Part shown: piece after piece, positions 1 to 9,170 of the stretch
Layout of the letters: each line of letters begins with the position of its first letter
Position numbering within the stretch: the stretch's first letter is position 1
Source: Entamoeba histolytica HM-1:IMSS
Lineage: Eukaryota; Evosea; Mastigamoebida; Endamoebidae
Assembly (NCBI RefSeq): GCF_000208925.1
Contig: NW_001914886.1
Span: forward strand, 1-64,000
Reading direction: 5' to 3'
Length of the DNA: 64,000 bases
Made by a program: the position numbers and the translations under genes
The notes under the pieces: model-generated
Seen by the model: the letters and a program-made list of their open reading frames with translations, nothing else
Databases searched by the model: none
Told to the model about the DNA's origin: nothing

Positions 1-272
1 CATATTAGTATTTATTTCAATAAAACATTTAATGTATTATTAGTAATTACGAATAAAAAATATATTATAGGGAAGAAGATAAAAAGAAGAGATAGTAATA
101 GAAAAGTATAAATGAAAAAACGTAAAGAAGAAAATAGAATATTTTAAAAAGTTAAACACATCAAAAGTAGTTTATTTTTTAAGTTTTTAAATAAAAATAA
201 ATAAAATGAATTGCATTATCTTAATTAATTTTATATTCAAAAGAAATTAGACAGAGTTTTAAAGAAATTAAT
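1..272. other. AT-rich spacer, no gene seen
   Basis: No open frame of useful length, RNA gene or repeat is visible. It is the 3' flank of the minus-strand gene that follows. Confidence 0.5.
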
Positions 273-905
273 TTATTGTGACCAGTGTTTATAACTAGTT
301 TTACATTCACAAGTCATCCTTATAAGACAATTATAAATTAAACCAACAAATGTTACAACATCAACTTCAGTCTTTCCTTTTTTAACTTTAGTTTCATCCA
401 TTAAAGAGGATAAATACAAATAATCTCCAATAACTTTTTGTTGAAAAGAATTTGTAGAAGTTAAATTTAAAGATTGATTTAATGGAATATTAAATTCAAT
501 TCTAAAAATTTTAATATATTTTATAAATGAATTGAAAATAAAAGAAAGAAGAATAACAAACAATAAGATATATCTAAATATTAATAATACTTGTTTTATT
601 ATAGGATAAATAATTGAAGTAATTGGAATAACTAATTCATTTCTTATTTTATCTTCATTCTTAGGATCTAACAATTTATCAAATATATCACAATTTCTTT
701 TAATTTCATTTAAATCAGTTGGTTTTGTATTATAATCTTTTCCTATAATTGACATCTTAACACCTTTTTGAGTTACAAATGAAACTACACCATTTTCAAT
801 TATTTGTAAATACCATTTAGCAAGTTGTTCTTGAAATTTACCTGAATCAATAATAGCAAGTAACTGAGTATAATTAATAAATGGTTGTTGAATAATATTT
901 TCCAT
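273..905 (-). CDS. Hypothetical protein with a central hydrophobic segment
   Basis: A 210-residue protein that I do not recognise. It starts at an ATG (903-905 on the complement). Residues about 100-128 form one long hydrophobic stretch rich in Ile, Leu and Phe, probably one membrane segment or a hairpin. The N-terminal 95 residues are mixed polar and helical; the C-terminal 80 residues are soluble, with several Lys and Cys (an MTCECK stretch near the end). There is no signal peptide. It lies tail-out from the neighbouring karyopherin-like gene, so the two share the 906-1262 spacer as a divergent promoter region. The long uninterrupted frame in such AT-rich DNA supports a real gene; function is unknown. 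Confidence 0.6.
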   Translation of the reverse strand: MENIIQQPFINYTQLLAIIDSGKFQEQLAKWYLQIIENGVVSFVTQKGVKMSIIGKDYNTKPTDLNEIKRNCDIFDKLLDPKNEDKIRNELVIPITSIIYPIIKQVLLIFRYILLFVILLSFIFNSFIKYIKIFRIEFNIPLNQSLNLTSTNSFQQKVIGDYLYLSSLMDETKVKKGKTEVDVVTFVGLIYNCLIRMTCECKTSYKHWSQ

Positions 906-1262
906 TAAACTATTAAATAAATAATTTGAAATAAAGTTCTTTTTCTATTATTTTTGTTTAATATAAAAAAAAGATAAATTCTTCATTTTAATAATTATTT
1001 ATTTATGCTTTTTATTTTAATTAAACAGTTCTAGTAGTTTTTTTTTATTATGGTATTTTTTAAATAATAACCTTTTGCATGAATGAGTGTTTTTGAAAAT
1101 ATTATTTCGTTATTTCTTCCTTTAATTCTCATTAAGAACATTAAAAATAAAGTTAGAAATATTCTGTTAAGAAGAAAGAAGATGTAAATTGAAAGAAAGG
1201 TGTTAATATTGTTTTTTTTTTCTTTTTCAAATATTTTTTAAGTTTTTAGATCTATTCTTCTT
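906..1262. promoter_or_regulatory. Divergent intergenic promoter region
   Basis: A 357 bp spacer between two divergently transcribed genes, so it must hold both promoters. It is composed of A/T runs; I could not pick out a convincing copy of the Entamoeba TATA-like or GAAC element. The ATG of the downstream gene follows a T-rich tract directly, which fits the very short 5' leaders known in this genus. Confidence 0.35.
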
Positions 1263-4070
1263 ATGGAACGTATTGCAATTGATTTATACTCTGGAAATAA
1301 TTCAATTGAAATTAGAAAAAAAGCATCTGATGCTATTTCTTCAATAAATGGGTTTCAGTGGGCTTGTAATATTCTAAATAATTGTTCTAAAAAACGATTA
1401 GAAGTTGTTTTATTTTCACTTCAAATCATAAAGCATTGGATTTATTTATTTGATAGTGATGACCCACAATTAAATGTTTTATTAAATTTATTAATTGTTT
1501 CATTAAAACAAATGTATGATTTAAATCAACGTTTACTTTGTGTGAAGATTGGAGAATGTTTTAATGGAGTAATTTGTAGAAAGTTAGATGAAAATGATTC
1601 AATACTTTCTATTTATTTATCAATAATAAAAGATATTAAATACCATCCATTAATTGTTTTATTATTTCAATTATTATTAGAAGATATTAATTCTACAAAA
1701 GTTAAACAAAATATATTAATTAAACAACTTTTTATTATAACAAATTCATTGAAAAGAAATGGATATGAAATTATTCAATTTTTAATTAAAATGATTTTTA
1801 CATCTCCACAAAACTCTATTATATCAATTAAATTAATAGCACAATATATTGATATGAAATGTATTTTAAATACAATGTTAATACCTGGATTAAGAGAATT
1901 ATTTATTAAATATAAACAACTTCAAGATGATATTTTTGATTGTGTTAATGACTTAATTTCTAATAAAAACATTACAAAAGAAGCTATTCCATTATTTTTA
2001 GACATTATTCAAATTTTCTTAAAATCAGGTGATGATAAAGCTCTTATTGTTCTTTTAACTTTTATTAATTCTTTTGGATTAATATTAAATCAAGAAATGG
2101 TTTATTTCATTCTTGAAAATTTATTAAGTTATTACCAAATTAATATAAATAAAATTGATATTATTCATCATGAAATAGAAGTGATTTATACAATTTTAAA
2201 ACTACCAAATGTTTTTAATGTATTTAAAATAGGAAATTCTGAACAACTTATTATTCAATTAATTCAATTGATTATATATTCATCATATCATTCAATTAAT
2301 CATCAAATGAATTGTATTGACTTCTCTTCTATTGGTTCAAATGAAAGTCAATACAAAAGAGTGCTTAATTTAAATATTAATACATTAGAAATTATATTTT
2401 TAAATAATCCTCAAATAATTATCAGTCAAATTCAACAATCTTTAAATCAAATATCTTCTATTATTCTTTTAAAACATTCAAAAAGATTAAATGAAATGGA
2501 ATTAGTTGATTTAACTTCATTATGTTATTTCTTTATATTTCTTCAACCAAAATATATTGTTCATTCATTACCTTTTCAAGAATTATTAACATTATATAAT
2601 CCTTTCTTTGAAATATTAAATTATTTACAACAAGAAAAAGATTCAGTTATTTTAATGGAATTAATAGAACAATTATTAACTGTTTTTGAAAGTTTTTATA
2701 ATTGTATTTCATTAATATATTCTAACCAATTGGATCAATGGGCAAATAACTATATTCAAAAACTCATACTAACAAGTCAAAATTGTTCATCTTCTAATGT
2801 TTCAATATTCTTTATTAAAACAACTTTTTGTTTTATTCAAACAATTGGTATACAATGTTTAAAATTTCCATTTACTTTATCTATTCATCAACAACCATTA
2901 CAATTTTTTTCTCATTTTCATGGAATTATTCAAATAGAAGCAATATCACAATTCTTAAATACTCTTCTAAATTTTATAGAGTCAAACAATACTCAATTAT
3001 ATTTCATTCAAAAAACTTTTCAAACAGTTTTTGATAATTTATGTATTCAACCATTAATAAATTCAATCAAAAATAAAGACCAAACACTTATTAAACATTT
3101 ATGTCTCATTATTATTACATTTATTAATGAAACAAGTAATCTTAATGTAATACAAAAAGAAATGATAAGTGGACATATTAACACATTATTTAAAACATTT
3201 GAGCTTTTAGATTTTTCACAATTTAATGATGATATAGTAAATGTTATAACTAAAATGATAAATTGCTGTTTTATGAAATTAACAAATACTTTAAAAGAAG
3301 AAGTTATTTCAATACTTTTACAAAAGTATATGAATATTTTTTCTGGTCATGTACTTGAAATAGTCACATCTTCAAATCAATTAAAAACTAATGTTATATG
3401 TATGTTCATACAATTACTTTCTAAATTTATTTTAGTATGGTGCTCTATATATGGAGACTCTCCTTCTAAAACGTTTTCAGACACTACATTCTTAGCTTTT
3501 TTATTTTGTTTAAATGATATTGCAAATATTCTTTCAGAATATACTATTGGTTCAGAAGTATTTAGAGAAGGATTTAATATTCTTTTTGATGTAATTCAAA
3601 TACAATATAAAAACATTGATGATTACCCAGAATTCTCTGAAATTGCTTCAAAGCTTATTGAAAATGGAATACAATCTTCTGATATTGAAATGGTTCAAAC
3701 TATTTCAAAACGATTACTTGCATTAAATAAAACTATTTCATTCTTTTCTCTCATTTCATTACGTTCTTCTTTACCATCATTTTTAAATACGTTTATTAAA
3801 GTACTCATATCTTCAATGCATAGTTTTGATGTTTTATCAGAATTACTTTATTCTATTATTTCATCTTCATCCTCTAATTATTCTTCATTTTATAGTGTTG
3901 TATCATCTTTCTTATCTACAACATTAACAGATGCAATAAAGAATAGATATTATCAATATTTACTTCAGTACATTGAAATAAAACAAGATGAATCATTAGT
4001 TCAATTCCAACAACAACTAAAATATTTTGTAAGTGATTATTTACTTTTATCAAATAAGAGTTGTTCATAA
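1263..4070 (+). CDS. Karyopherin-beta-like (exportin/importin) alpha-solenoid protein
   Basis: A 935-residue all-helical protein. The N-terminus (about residues 1-70) has the look of an importin-beta/exportin N-terminal repeat: a stretch of short helices with Trp and hydrophobic positions followed by an arginine/leucine-rich segment. Around residues 195-235 is a pattern typical of exportin-T, transportin-3 and importin-13: an Ile-Asp pair after a hydrophobic helix, then a short loop and a segment ending in a Cys-Val-Asn helix. The remainder is HEAT-like helices rich in Ile, Leu and Asn. Known members carry cargo through nuclear pores under Ran control. Which karyopherin this is cannot be decided by eye, and a generic HEAT protein remains possible. 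The stop is 88 bp before the SYF1 start on the same strand. Confidence 0.5.
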   Translation: MERIAIDLYSGNNSIEIRKKASDAISSINGFQWACNILNNCSKKRLEVVLFSLQIIKHWIYLFDSDDPQLNVLLNLLIVSLKQMYDLNQRLLCVKIGECFNGVICRKLDENDSILSIYLSIIKDIKYHPLIVLLFQLLLEDINSTKVKQNILIKQLFIITNSLKRNGYEIIQFLIKMIFTSPQNSIISIKLIAQYIDMKCILNTMLIPGLRELFIKYKQLQDDIFDCVNDLISNKNITKEAIPLFLDIIQIFLKSGDDKALIVLLTFINSFGLILNQEMVYFILENLLSYYQININKIDIIHHEIEVIYTILKLPNVFNVFKIGNSEQLIIQLIQLIIYSSYHSINHQMNCIDFSSIGSNESQYKRVLNLNINTLEIIFLNNPQIIISQIQQSLNQISSIILLKHSKRLNEMELVDLTSLCYFFIFLQPKYIVHSLPFQELLTLYNPFFEILNYLQQEKDSVILMELIEQLLTVFESFYNCISLIYSNQLDQWANNYIQKLILTSQNCSSSNVSIFFIKTTFCFIQTIGIQCLKFPFTLSIHQQPLQFFSHFHGIIQIEAISQFLNTLLNFIESNNTQLYFIQKTFQTVFDNLCIQPLINSIKNKDQTLIKHLCLIIITFINETSNLNVIQKEMISGHINTLFKTFELLDFSQFNDDIVNVITKMINCCFMKLTNTLKEEVISILLQKYMNIFSGHVLEIVTSSNQLKTNVICMFIQLLSKFILVWCSIYGDSPSKTFSDTTFLAFLFCLNDIANILSEYTIGSEVFREGFNILFDVIQIQYKNIDDYPEFSEIASKLIENGIQSSDIEMVQTISKRLLALNKTISFFSLISLRSSLPSFLNTFIKVLISSMHSFDVLSELLYSIISSSSSNYSSFYSVVSSFLSTTLTDAIKNRYYQYLLQYIEIKQDESLVQFQQQLKYFVSDYLLLSNKSCS

Positions 4071-4158
4071 ATAACACATTTTTATTTTTATTTTTGTTTT
4101 TCTTGTTTTTAAAAAAGAAGAAGAATCTTAAAACCTGCAAATAATATTTTATCATCAC

Positions 4159-6305
4159 ATGAATGAAGAAAAGAATATTTCAATCTATGAATTTGATGTA
4201 AAACAAAATCCACAATCATTTAAAACTTGGTGGAATTATATTGAATATTTTGATGAAAGTCATTTTCAATCTAAAATAACCATTTTCCAACGAGCATTAC
4301 AGTTTGTGAATAATTCTCTATATAACAATAAAAGACTTATTGAATTAGTGAATTGCCAGGAAGTTATAAATTGTGGTATCATTACCTTCAAACTATTCTT
4401 ATAAATGCAAGAAAGAGTGGAATTGATACTGAAATTAGAAAGAGTGTAAATGAGGTATTTGAAGAAAGTTTAGTATATATGAATAAAATGCCAGTTATAT
4501 GGAAATTATATATTGAATGGTTAATAGAGAATGGAGAAATAACACAAATGAGAAGAGTATTTGATAGATCATTACAATCTTTACCAATTGGTCAACATAA
4601 TGAACTTTGGAAAGTTGTTATGAAATTTGTGATTACATTAAACACACCACTATTATTTGAGAAATTAGTATTGAGACATATTTTATTAGATAGAGGAATG
4701 ATTGGAGAATATATTCAAATTTGTAAAAAGAAAGGAGAAAAATATTACCCACTTGCATTAAAATTATTAATTCAAAATGTTAGTTTACATTCATTTAGAA
4801 TGAAAAAAGAAGAATATGATTTTATGATTCATATTTTTGAAAGTCTTACTGTCCAAGATAAAGGAATTGATGTTCAAAATATAATGAAAAAAGGAATTCA
4901 AGAATTTCCTGAAGATACTGGAAGTTTATGGGTTGGAATGTCTTTGTATGAAATTAAAGAAGGGAGAATAGAAACAGGAATTTCAATATTAGAAGAAGCA
5001 ATGAATGAAGTGATTACACTAAGAGATCTTTATATTGTAAGACAATGTTATGAACAAGTTATACACAATTATATAAATAAACCAGGAATAAAAGAAGTAG
5101 AAAAACAAGTAATAGAAGAAAGAAAAGAGTATTTACTTGGAAATCAAAATATTCAAATGAATTTAGTATTACTTAAGAAAGAGCCATATAATGTCAAAGA
5201 ATGGATTGAAAGAAGTAGACTTTATGTAAAAAATGGAGATGTTTTAAGTGGTGTTAAAACATTAATAGAAGGAATTAAAACAATTCATGGAGGAAAAGAA
5301 ATTAATGGAAAAAAAAATGAGTTATGGAGTGAACTTATTGGATGGTATCTTAAAGGGAATAAAAGAAATGAAGCAAAACAATTATTTGAAAAAGCAAAAG
5401 AAGACAATTTAACACAAAGAGAAGAAGCTGAAATTTGGTATGAAATGATACAAAATAAAATTAAAAGTAATAATATAAATGAAGCAAGAGCATTATGTGA
5501 AGAAGCAACATTAAGACAATCAAAAGTAAAGAATGAAAGAATGATTTGGAAAGGGTATCTTGAGATTGAAGAAATATCACACAATATAATGGGGAAATGG
5601 AGTGTTTATGAAAAAATGATAGAATTAAAAATTATTACAGGGAGAGAATTAATAGAATATATTAAAGAAAAAAAAGACAAAGGAGATGGAGATGATATAT
5701 GGAAAATTTATGAAAAAGGAATTAATATTTTTGAATATCCAGTAAAAGGGATGTTATATAATCAATATATTAATGAGTGGTGTTCATTGTATGGAGAAAA
5801 GAAAAAAGAAAGAACACGTGACCTTTTTGAAAATGCCATTGAAAGTGCACCTATTGAATGGAAAAAGAAGATGTATGATCAATACATTAAATATGAAATA
5901 AAGAATAACTCATTTAAAAGAGTTATTGATTTATATAAAAAAGAAGTTAATGAAATACTTAATGAAGAAAAGTGTGAAGTATGGATCAAATATGCTCAAC
6001 AAGTAGATGAAGTTTTTGGATTTGAAGAAACAAAAAAGGTATATTTAGAAGGTTTAAATTCAATAGGAAGAATAGATGAATGGAAATTATCTCTTTCATT
6101 TGCTGAGTATTTAGAAAACCAAGAAGATATTGAAGGTGCAAGAGAAATTTTTTCAACTGGAAGTAAAAGATGTAGTGTTAAAGAACATGAAGAATATTGG
6201 GATAGATGGAAAGAATTTGAAGAAAGGTTTGGTAGTGAAAATACATTTAAAGATTATTTAGTTACAAAGAAAACAGTTATGAAATATTTTGGAGAAGCAG
6301 AATGA
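4159..6305 (+). CDS. SYF1: Pre-mRNA-splicing factor SYF1 (XAB2), two exons
   Basis: The coding frame breaks at about 4.3 kb but is restored by an intron at 4302-4348 (47 nt) that starts GTTTGT and ends TTAG. Exon 1 is 4159-4301 and exon 2 is 4349-6305, giving about 699 residues. Across the junction the reading becomes a classic HAT repeat (FQRALHELPGSYKLWYHYL). Just after it come segments very like SYF1/XAB2: a MNKMPxIW helix, then a MRRVFDRSLQSLPIGQHNELW helix pair. HAT (half-a-TPR) repeats run through the rest of the protein, each with Trp and a later Glu/Ala-rich helix. SYF1 is a scaffold of the Prp19-associated (NTC) complex in the catalytic spliceosome. The protein is somewhat shorter than animal XAB2 (about 855 residues). 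The intron makes this gene a substrate of the machinery it encodes. Confidence 0.88.
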
Positions 6306-6491
6306 TTAATACAAGAATAAAATGGAAATGTTGGTATTTTTTTCGTTTTATAAAAAAAAAAAATTTTAAATAAAGAACAAATCTATTTATAAATCATTAT
6401 AAAGTGATTTGTCACCGTCTCAAAACATAAAAAATAAAGAATAGTATTTTTAGAAATATAATAGAACTTAAAAGTCAAATAACAAAAAGAA

Positions 6492-8339
6492 ATGTCAACT
6501 ACTCAAGAATTAAAGAATGCAATTGAAAGGTCAAAAAAAATTGAAATAATGAGAGAAAAGAAAGAATACCAAAGCAGAAAGATGGAAATTGAAGAATTGG
6601 ATTTAGACTGCTTTAGAACTATTTATCAAATAATAGGTCAGATATTTAATGATAAAAGAGATGAGTTAATAGCTACAAAAAAAAAATATGAAGAACTTCA
6701 AAATTGTTACACTCAAGTAGTTGAAAAATTAAATAAAACTATTAATATTATCAATGCAAATCCAAATGCTTATCCTGCTCTAAAAACAAACCAACATCCT
6801 GACTTAGCTGTCCAACAATACCAACAACAAATTACCAAAATTTCTTTAAGAAACAAAGAAATGATACAGATAATTAAGAAAAATAAAGAAGAATTCATGA
6901 ATAAGGTACGTGAGTTACATTTAATTTATTTTCAAGCTATTGAAACACAAGAAGTAGTATGGCACCCTATCCAAAAAAGAAAGAGGATAGAAAGTTTATC
7001 TGATCCTTTTAAAGTAAATTCACGAGAATTTTATAAAGAAAGAGTGTATTGTTTAAAAGAACGTTGTGATGAGACTTATAGAAATTTACTACAACTTCAT
7101 GAAGATTCAAAGCTTCAATCAAAATATAGTCAACCACCTCCTTCACGTGCTGCTTTAGCTGTAAACAAAGAAAATGTAACAATGTCATTAAAAGTATCTC
7201 CTTTAAAATCCTCATCTGAGATAACTAGTATTCCTAATATTACTCCAAGTTGTGTAAAAACTAACTTATATAAAGAAGATAAAGTCAAAGAACCTCAAAC
7301 AAGTATTTGGGGATATATTCCTGTTCCAAAAGGAAATTCAGGTGAGGCTGTTGAAGTAATAACCAAATCTTATCATTTCAAAGTTGGTGATCAAAGTACA
7401 AGCGTTTTATTACATCCTTATGGACCATGGTCTATTTATATGAAAGACGCAGAAATGTATTTAGGTTATGATTCAATTTTAGGTAACGTTATATTAAGTA
7501 TATGTGAAATTAAAAAAGGAGCCCCATATCCACCAGAGTGTTTAGACTCTAAGGATGGAGTATTATGTACATTGAAAACAAAAAAAGGAGAGTATAGGTC
7601 AATGTTCGACAAGTTTTTAGTTATGAAAGAAGGAAAGTATAATACGCAATTTATTTCAAGTTTATTAGAGGCATCAGCTTCTAATGTAAAATATAAGTTA
7701 ATGGATCCTTCAGGTAAAGCACCCTTAATGTGGAGATATGACGAAATAAATGCACCAACTTGTTTTGAAGTTGGTGTTAGGTATATTAATACTGACTCAA
7801 TTTGTAATATTGTTGACGACTGTAAATATCCAAATTCATTTGATAAGTTTTTATCATGTTTTTCATCAGCTATGAAAGTTACTGAAGAAAGTAGTTTACA
7901 ACAAATAACAAGTCAATTAAGTTGTACAAATTATTATTTTTATTGCCAAAATGATTGGTGTGAAATTGCTTATTATGTATCACCATTAATGGGAAAAGAA
8001 GATAGAACTATGGCACTTGAAAATGCTATTGTTACATTATTATTTGTTGAAGGAAATCAACCACTACAACTTGATTCTCTTTCAACAAATGATATTGTAA
8101 TTGTTGTTACTCATGACATAAATGGATATCTTGTTCGTGTTGCTCAAAAAGGAAATGACTGTTTTGTAGAAACACCACTTCCTCAACCTAATTATGTTAT
8201 TCCAGGTTATCAAATGAAAGGATTTATGACAACACTTATTGTTGACTGTTATAAATGTTATCGTAATCGTACTCAAGCCATGAGACATTTCACTGAAAAA
8301 AGAGATGAAGTATTAACAAAGATTAAAAAATCAAAATAA
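6492..8339 (+). CDS. Coiled-coil protein with a RapGAP-like C-terminal domain
   Basis: A 615-residue protein. Residues 1-140 are charged and helical, consistent with coiled coil (two long helices rich in Lys, Glu and Gln). A low-complexity Ser/Pro linker follows at about 210-260. The last 150 residues resemble a Rap/Ran GTPase-activating domain: a VSPLMG segment, then a block ending in DIVIVVTHD, then a YLVRVAQK strand and a PLPQPNYVIPG turn, in the order these appear in RapGAP/tuberin domains. Such proteins switch off Rap/Rheb-type GTPases. The catalytic asparagine thumb cannot be assigned with confidence by eye, so GAP activity is inferred only. Entamoeba genomes are known to carry many RapGAP-domain genes, which makes this reading plausible. 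Confidence 0.55.
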   Translation: MSTTQELKNAIERSKKIEIMREKKEYQSRKMEIEELDLDCFRTIYQIIGQIFNDKRDELIATKKKYEELQNCYTQVVEKLNKTINIINANPNAYPALKTNQHPDLAVQQYQQQITKISLRNKEMIQIIKKNKEEFMNKVRELHLIYFQAIETQEVVWHPIQKRKRIESLSDPFKVNSREFYKERVYCLKERCDETYRNLLQLHEDSKLQSKYSQPPPSRAALAVNKENVTMSLKVSPLKSSSEITSIPNITPSCVKTNLYKEDKVKEPQTSIWGYIPVPKGNSGEAVEVITKSYHFKVGDQSTSVLLHPYGPWSIYMKDAEMYLGYDSILGNVILSICEIKKGAPYPPECLDSKDGVLCTLKTKKGEYRSMFDKFLVMKEGKYNTQFISSLLEASASNVKYKLMDPSGKAPLMWRYDEINAPTCFEVGVRYINTDSICNIVDDCKYPNSFDKFLSCFSSAMKVTEESSLQQITSQLSCTNYYFYCQNDWCEIAYYVSPLMGKEDRTMALENAIVTLLFVEGNQPLQLDSLSTNDIVIVVTHDINGYLVRVAQKGNDCFVETPLPQPNYVIPGYQMKGFMTTLIVDCYKCYRNRTQAMRHFTEKRDEVLTKIKKSK

Positions 8340-8427
8340 AATATTTTATTTCATTATTTGTGTTTTTTTTTAAATATTCTTAAAAAGTACTAAAAATATT
8401 GAAAGTGGATTTAGGTTGATTATGAGC

Positions 8428-8462
8428 AAAGTAATATTATTTGTACGAAAGTAATATTATTT
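8428..8462. repeat. Two direct copies of a 15-base element
   Basis: AAAGTAATATTATTT occurs at 8428-8442 and again, identical, at 8448-8462, a 20-base period. It lies 81-115 bp upstream of the ATG at 8543, so it could be a paired regulatory site. In DNA this AT-rich a chance repeat cannot be excluded. Confidence 0.5.
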
Positions 8463-8542
8463 TATTCAAACAGTTTTTTGAAAGTCTGGTATGACGTGGT
8501 AAGAACTTTTAAAGGATTTAAGATGAGAAACATAGAAACTCT

Positions 8543-9073
8543 ATGAATAAAGAAGAAGAACAGTTTAAGTCAAGTCCACTATTATCTGAAGAAGAAACAG
8601 ACAAAGACTATGAAGAAGGTAGTGATGAAAATAGTGGTGAAGAAGAGTTTGAGTATGATTGGGAGTTTGCTGGACAAAACATCAAATTAACAGGAACAGA
8701 AGCTGAGATTATGAAACTTATTGAAGAACGACTTGAAAAAATATCAGAAGAAGAAAAGAAAAAGATAATAGAAGACATTAAGAAAGGAATGAAAGTTGGA
8801 ATGAAAAAAGGATTTAAAAAAGGATTTCATAAAGAGTTTCATGATAAAAAGAATAAAAAAAATCATTTAAATAAAAGAGTTAAAAAAGCAATTAAAGCTG
8901 GAGTAAAAGAAGCTACCAAAGAAGGAATAAAAGAGAGTACAAAAGAAATTAAGAAAGATATAAAAAAAGAAGTTAAAGCTAGTATAAAAGGAGAAATCAA
9001 AAAACAAGTTGAAATTAAAAAAGAAGAAGTAAAAGAAAAAATAAAAGAAACAACAACAAGTGAAACGAAATAA
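8543..9073 (+). CDS. Lys/Glu-rich low-complexity protein
   Basis: A 176-residue protein of unknown function. Residues 1-50 are strongly acidic (Glu, Asp, Ser). Residues 60-80 form a charged helix. From about 80 onward the chain is dominated by Lys with Gly, Glu and Ala in a repeating pattern (KKGFKKGF, then IKAGVKEATKEGIKES-like units of about 4-8 residues), ending in a Thr-rich tail. The pattern would give a long basic amphipathic helix. No enzyme motif, signal peptide or membrane segment is present. The start ATG at 8543 lies just downstream of a 15-base direct repeat (8428-8462). It sits 98 bp upstream of the phospholipase gene on the same strand. Confidence 0.6.
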   Translation: MNKEEEQFKSSPLLSEEETDKDYEEGSDENSGEEEFEYDWEFAGQNIKLTGTEAEIMKLIEERLEKISEEEKKKIIEDIKKGMKVGMKKGFKKGFHKEFHDKKNKKNHLNKRVKKAIKAGVKEATKEGIKESTKEIKKDIKKEVKASIKGEIKKQVEIKKEEVKEKIKETTTSETK

Positions 9074-9170
9074 ATAATAATACACAAATGTAATTTTTTT
9101 GTTTGGTATTTTAAAACTAAAAAAAGAGAGAAAGAAACTCAAAAACAACATTTATAAGGAAATTTGGATT

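Noticed and set aside
8863..9151. Hydrophobic minus-strand frames opposite the Lys-rich gene
   Set aside because: They are the mirror of AAA/GAA codon runs (giving Phe/Leu/Ser) and overlap a better plus-strand gene.
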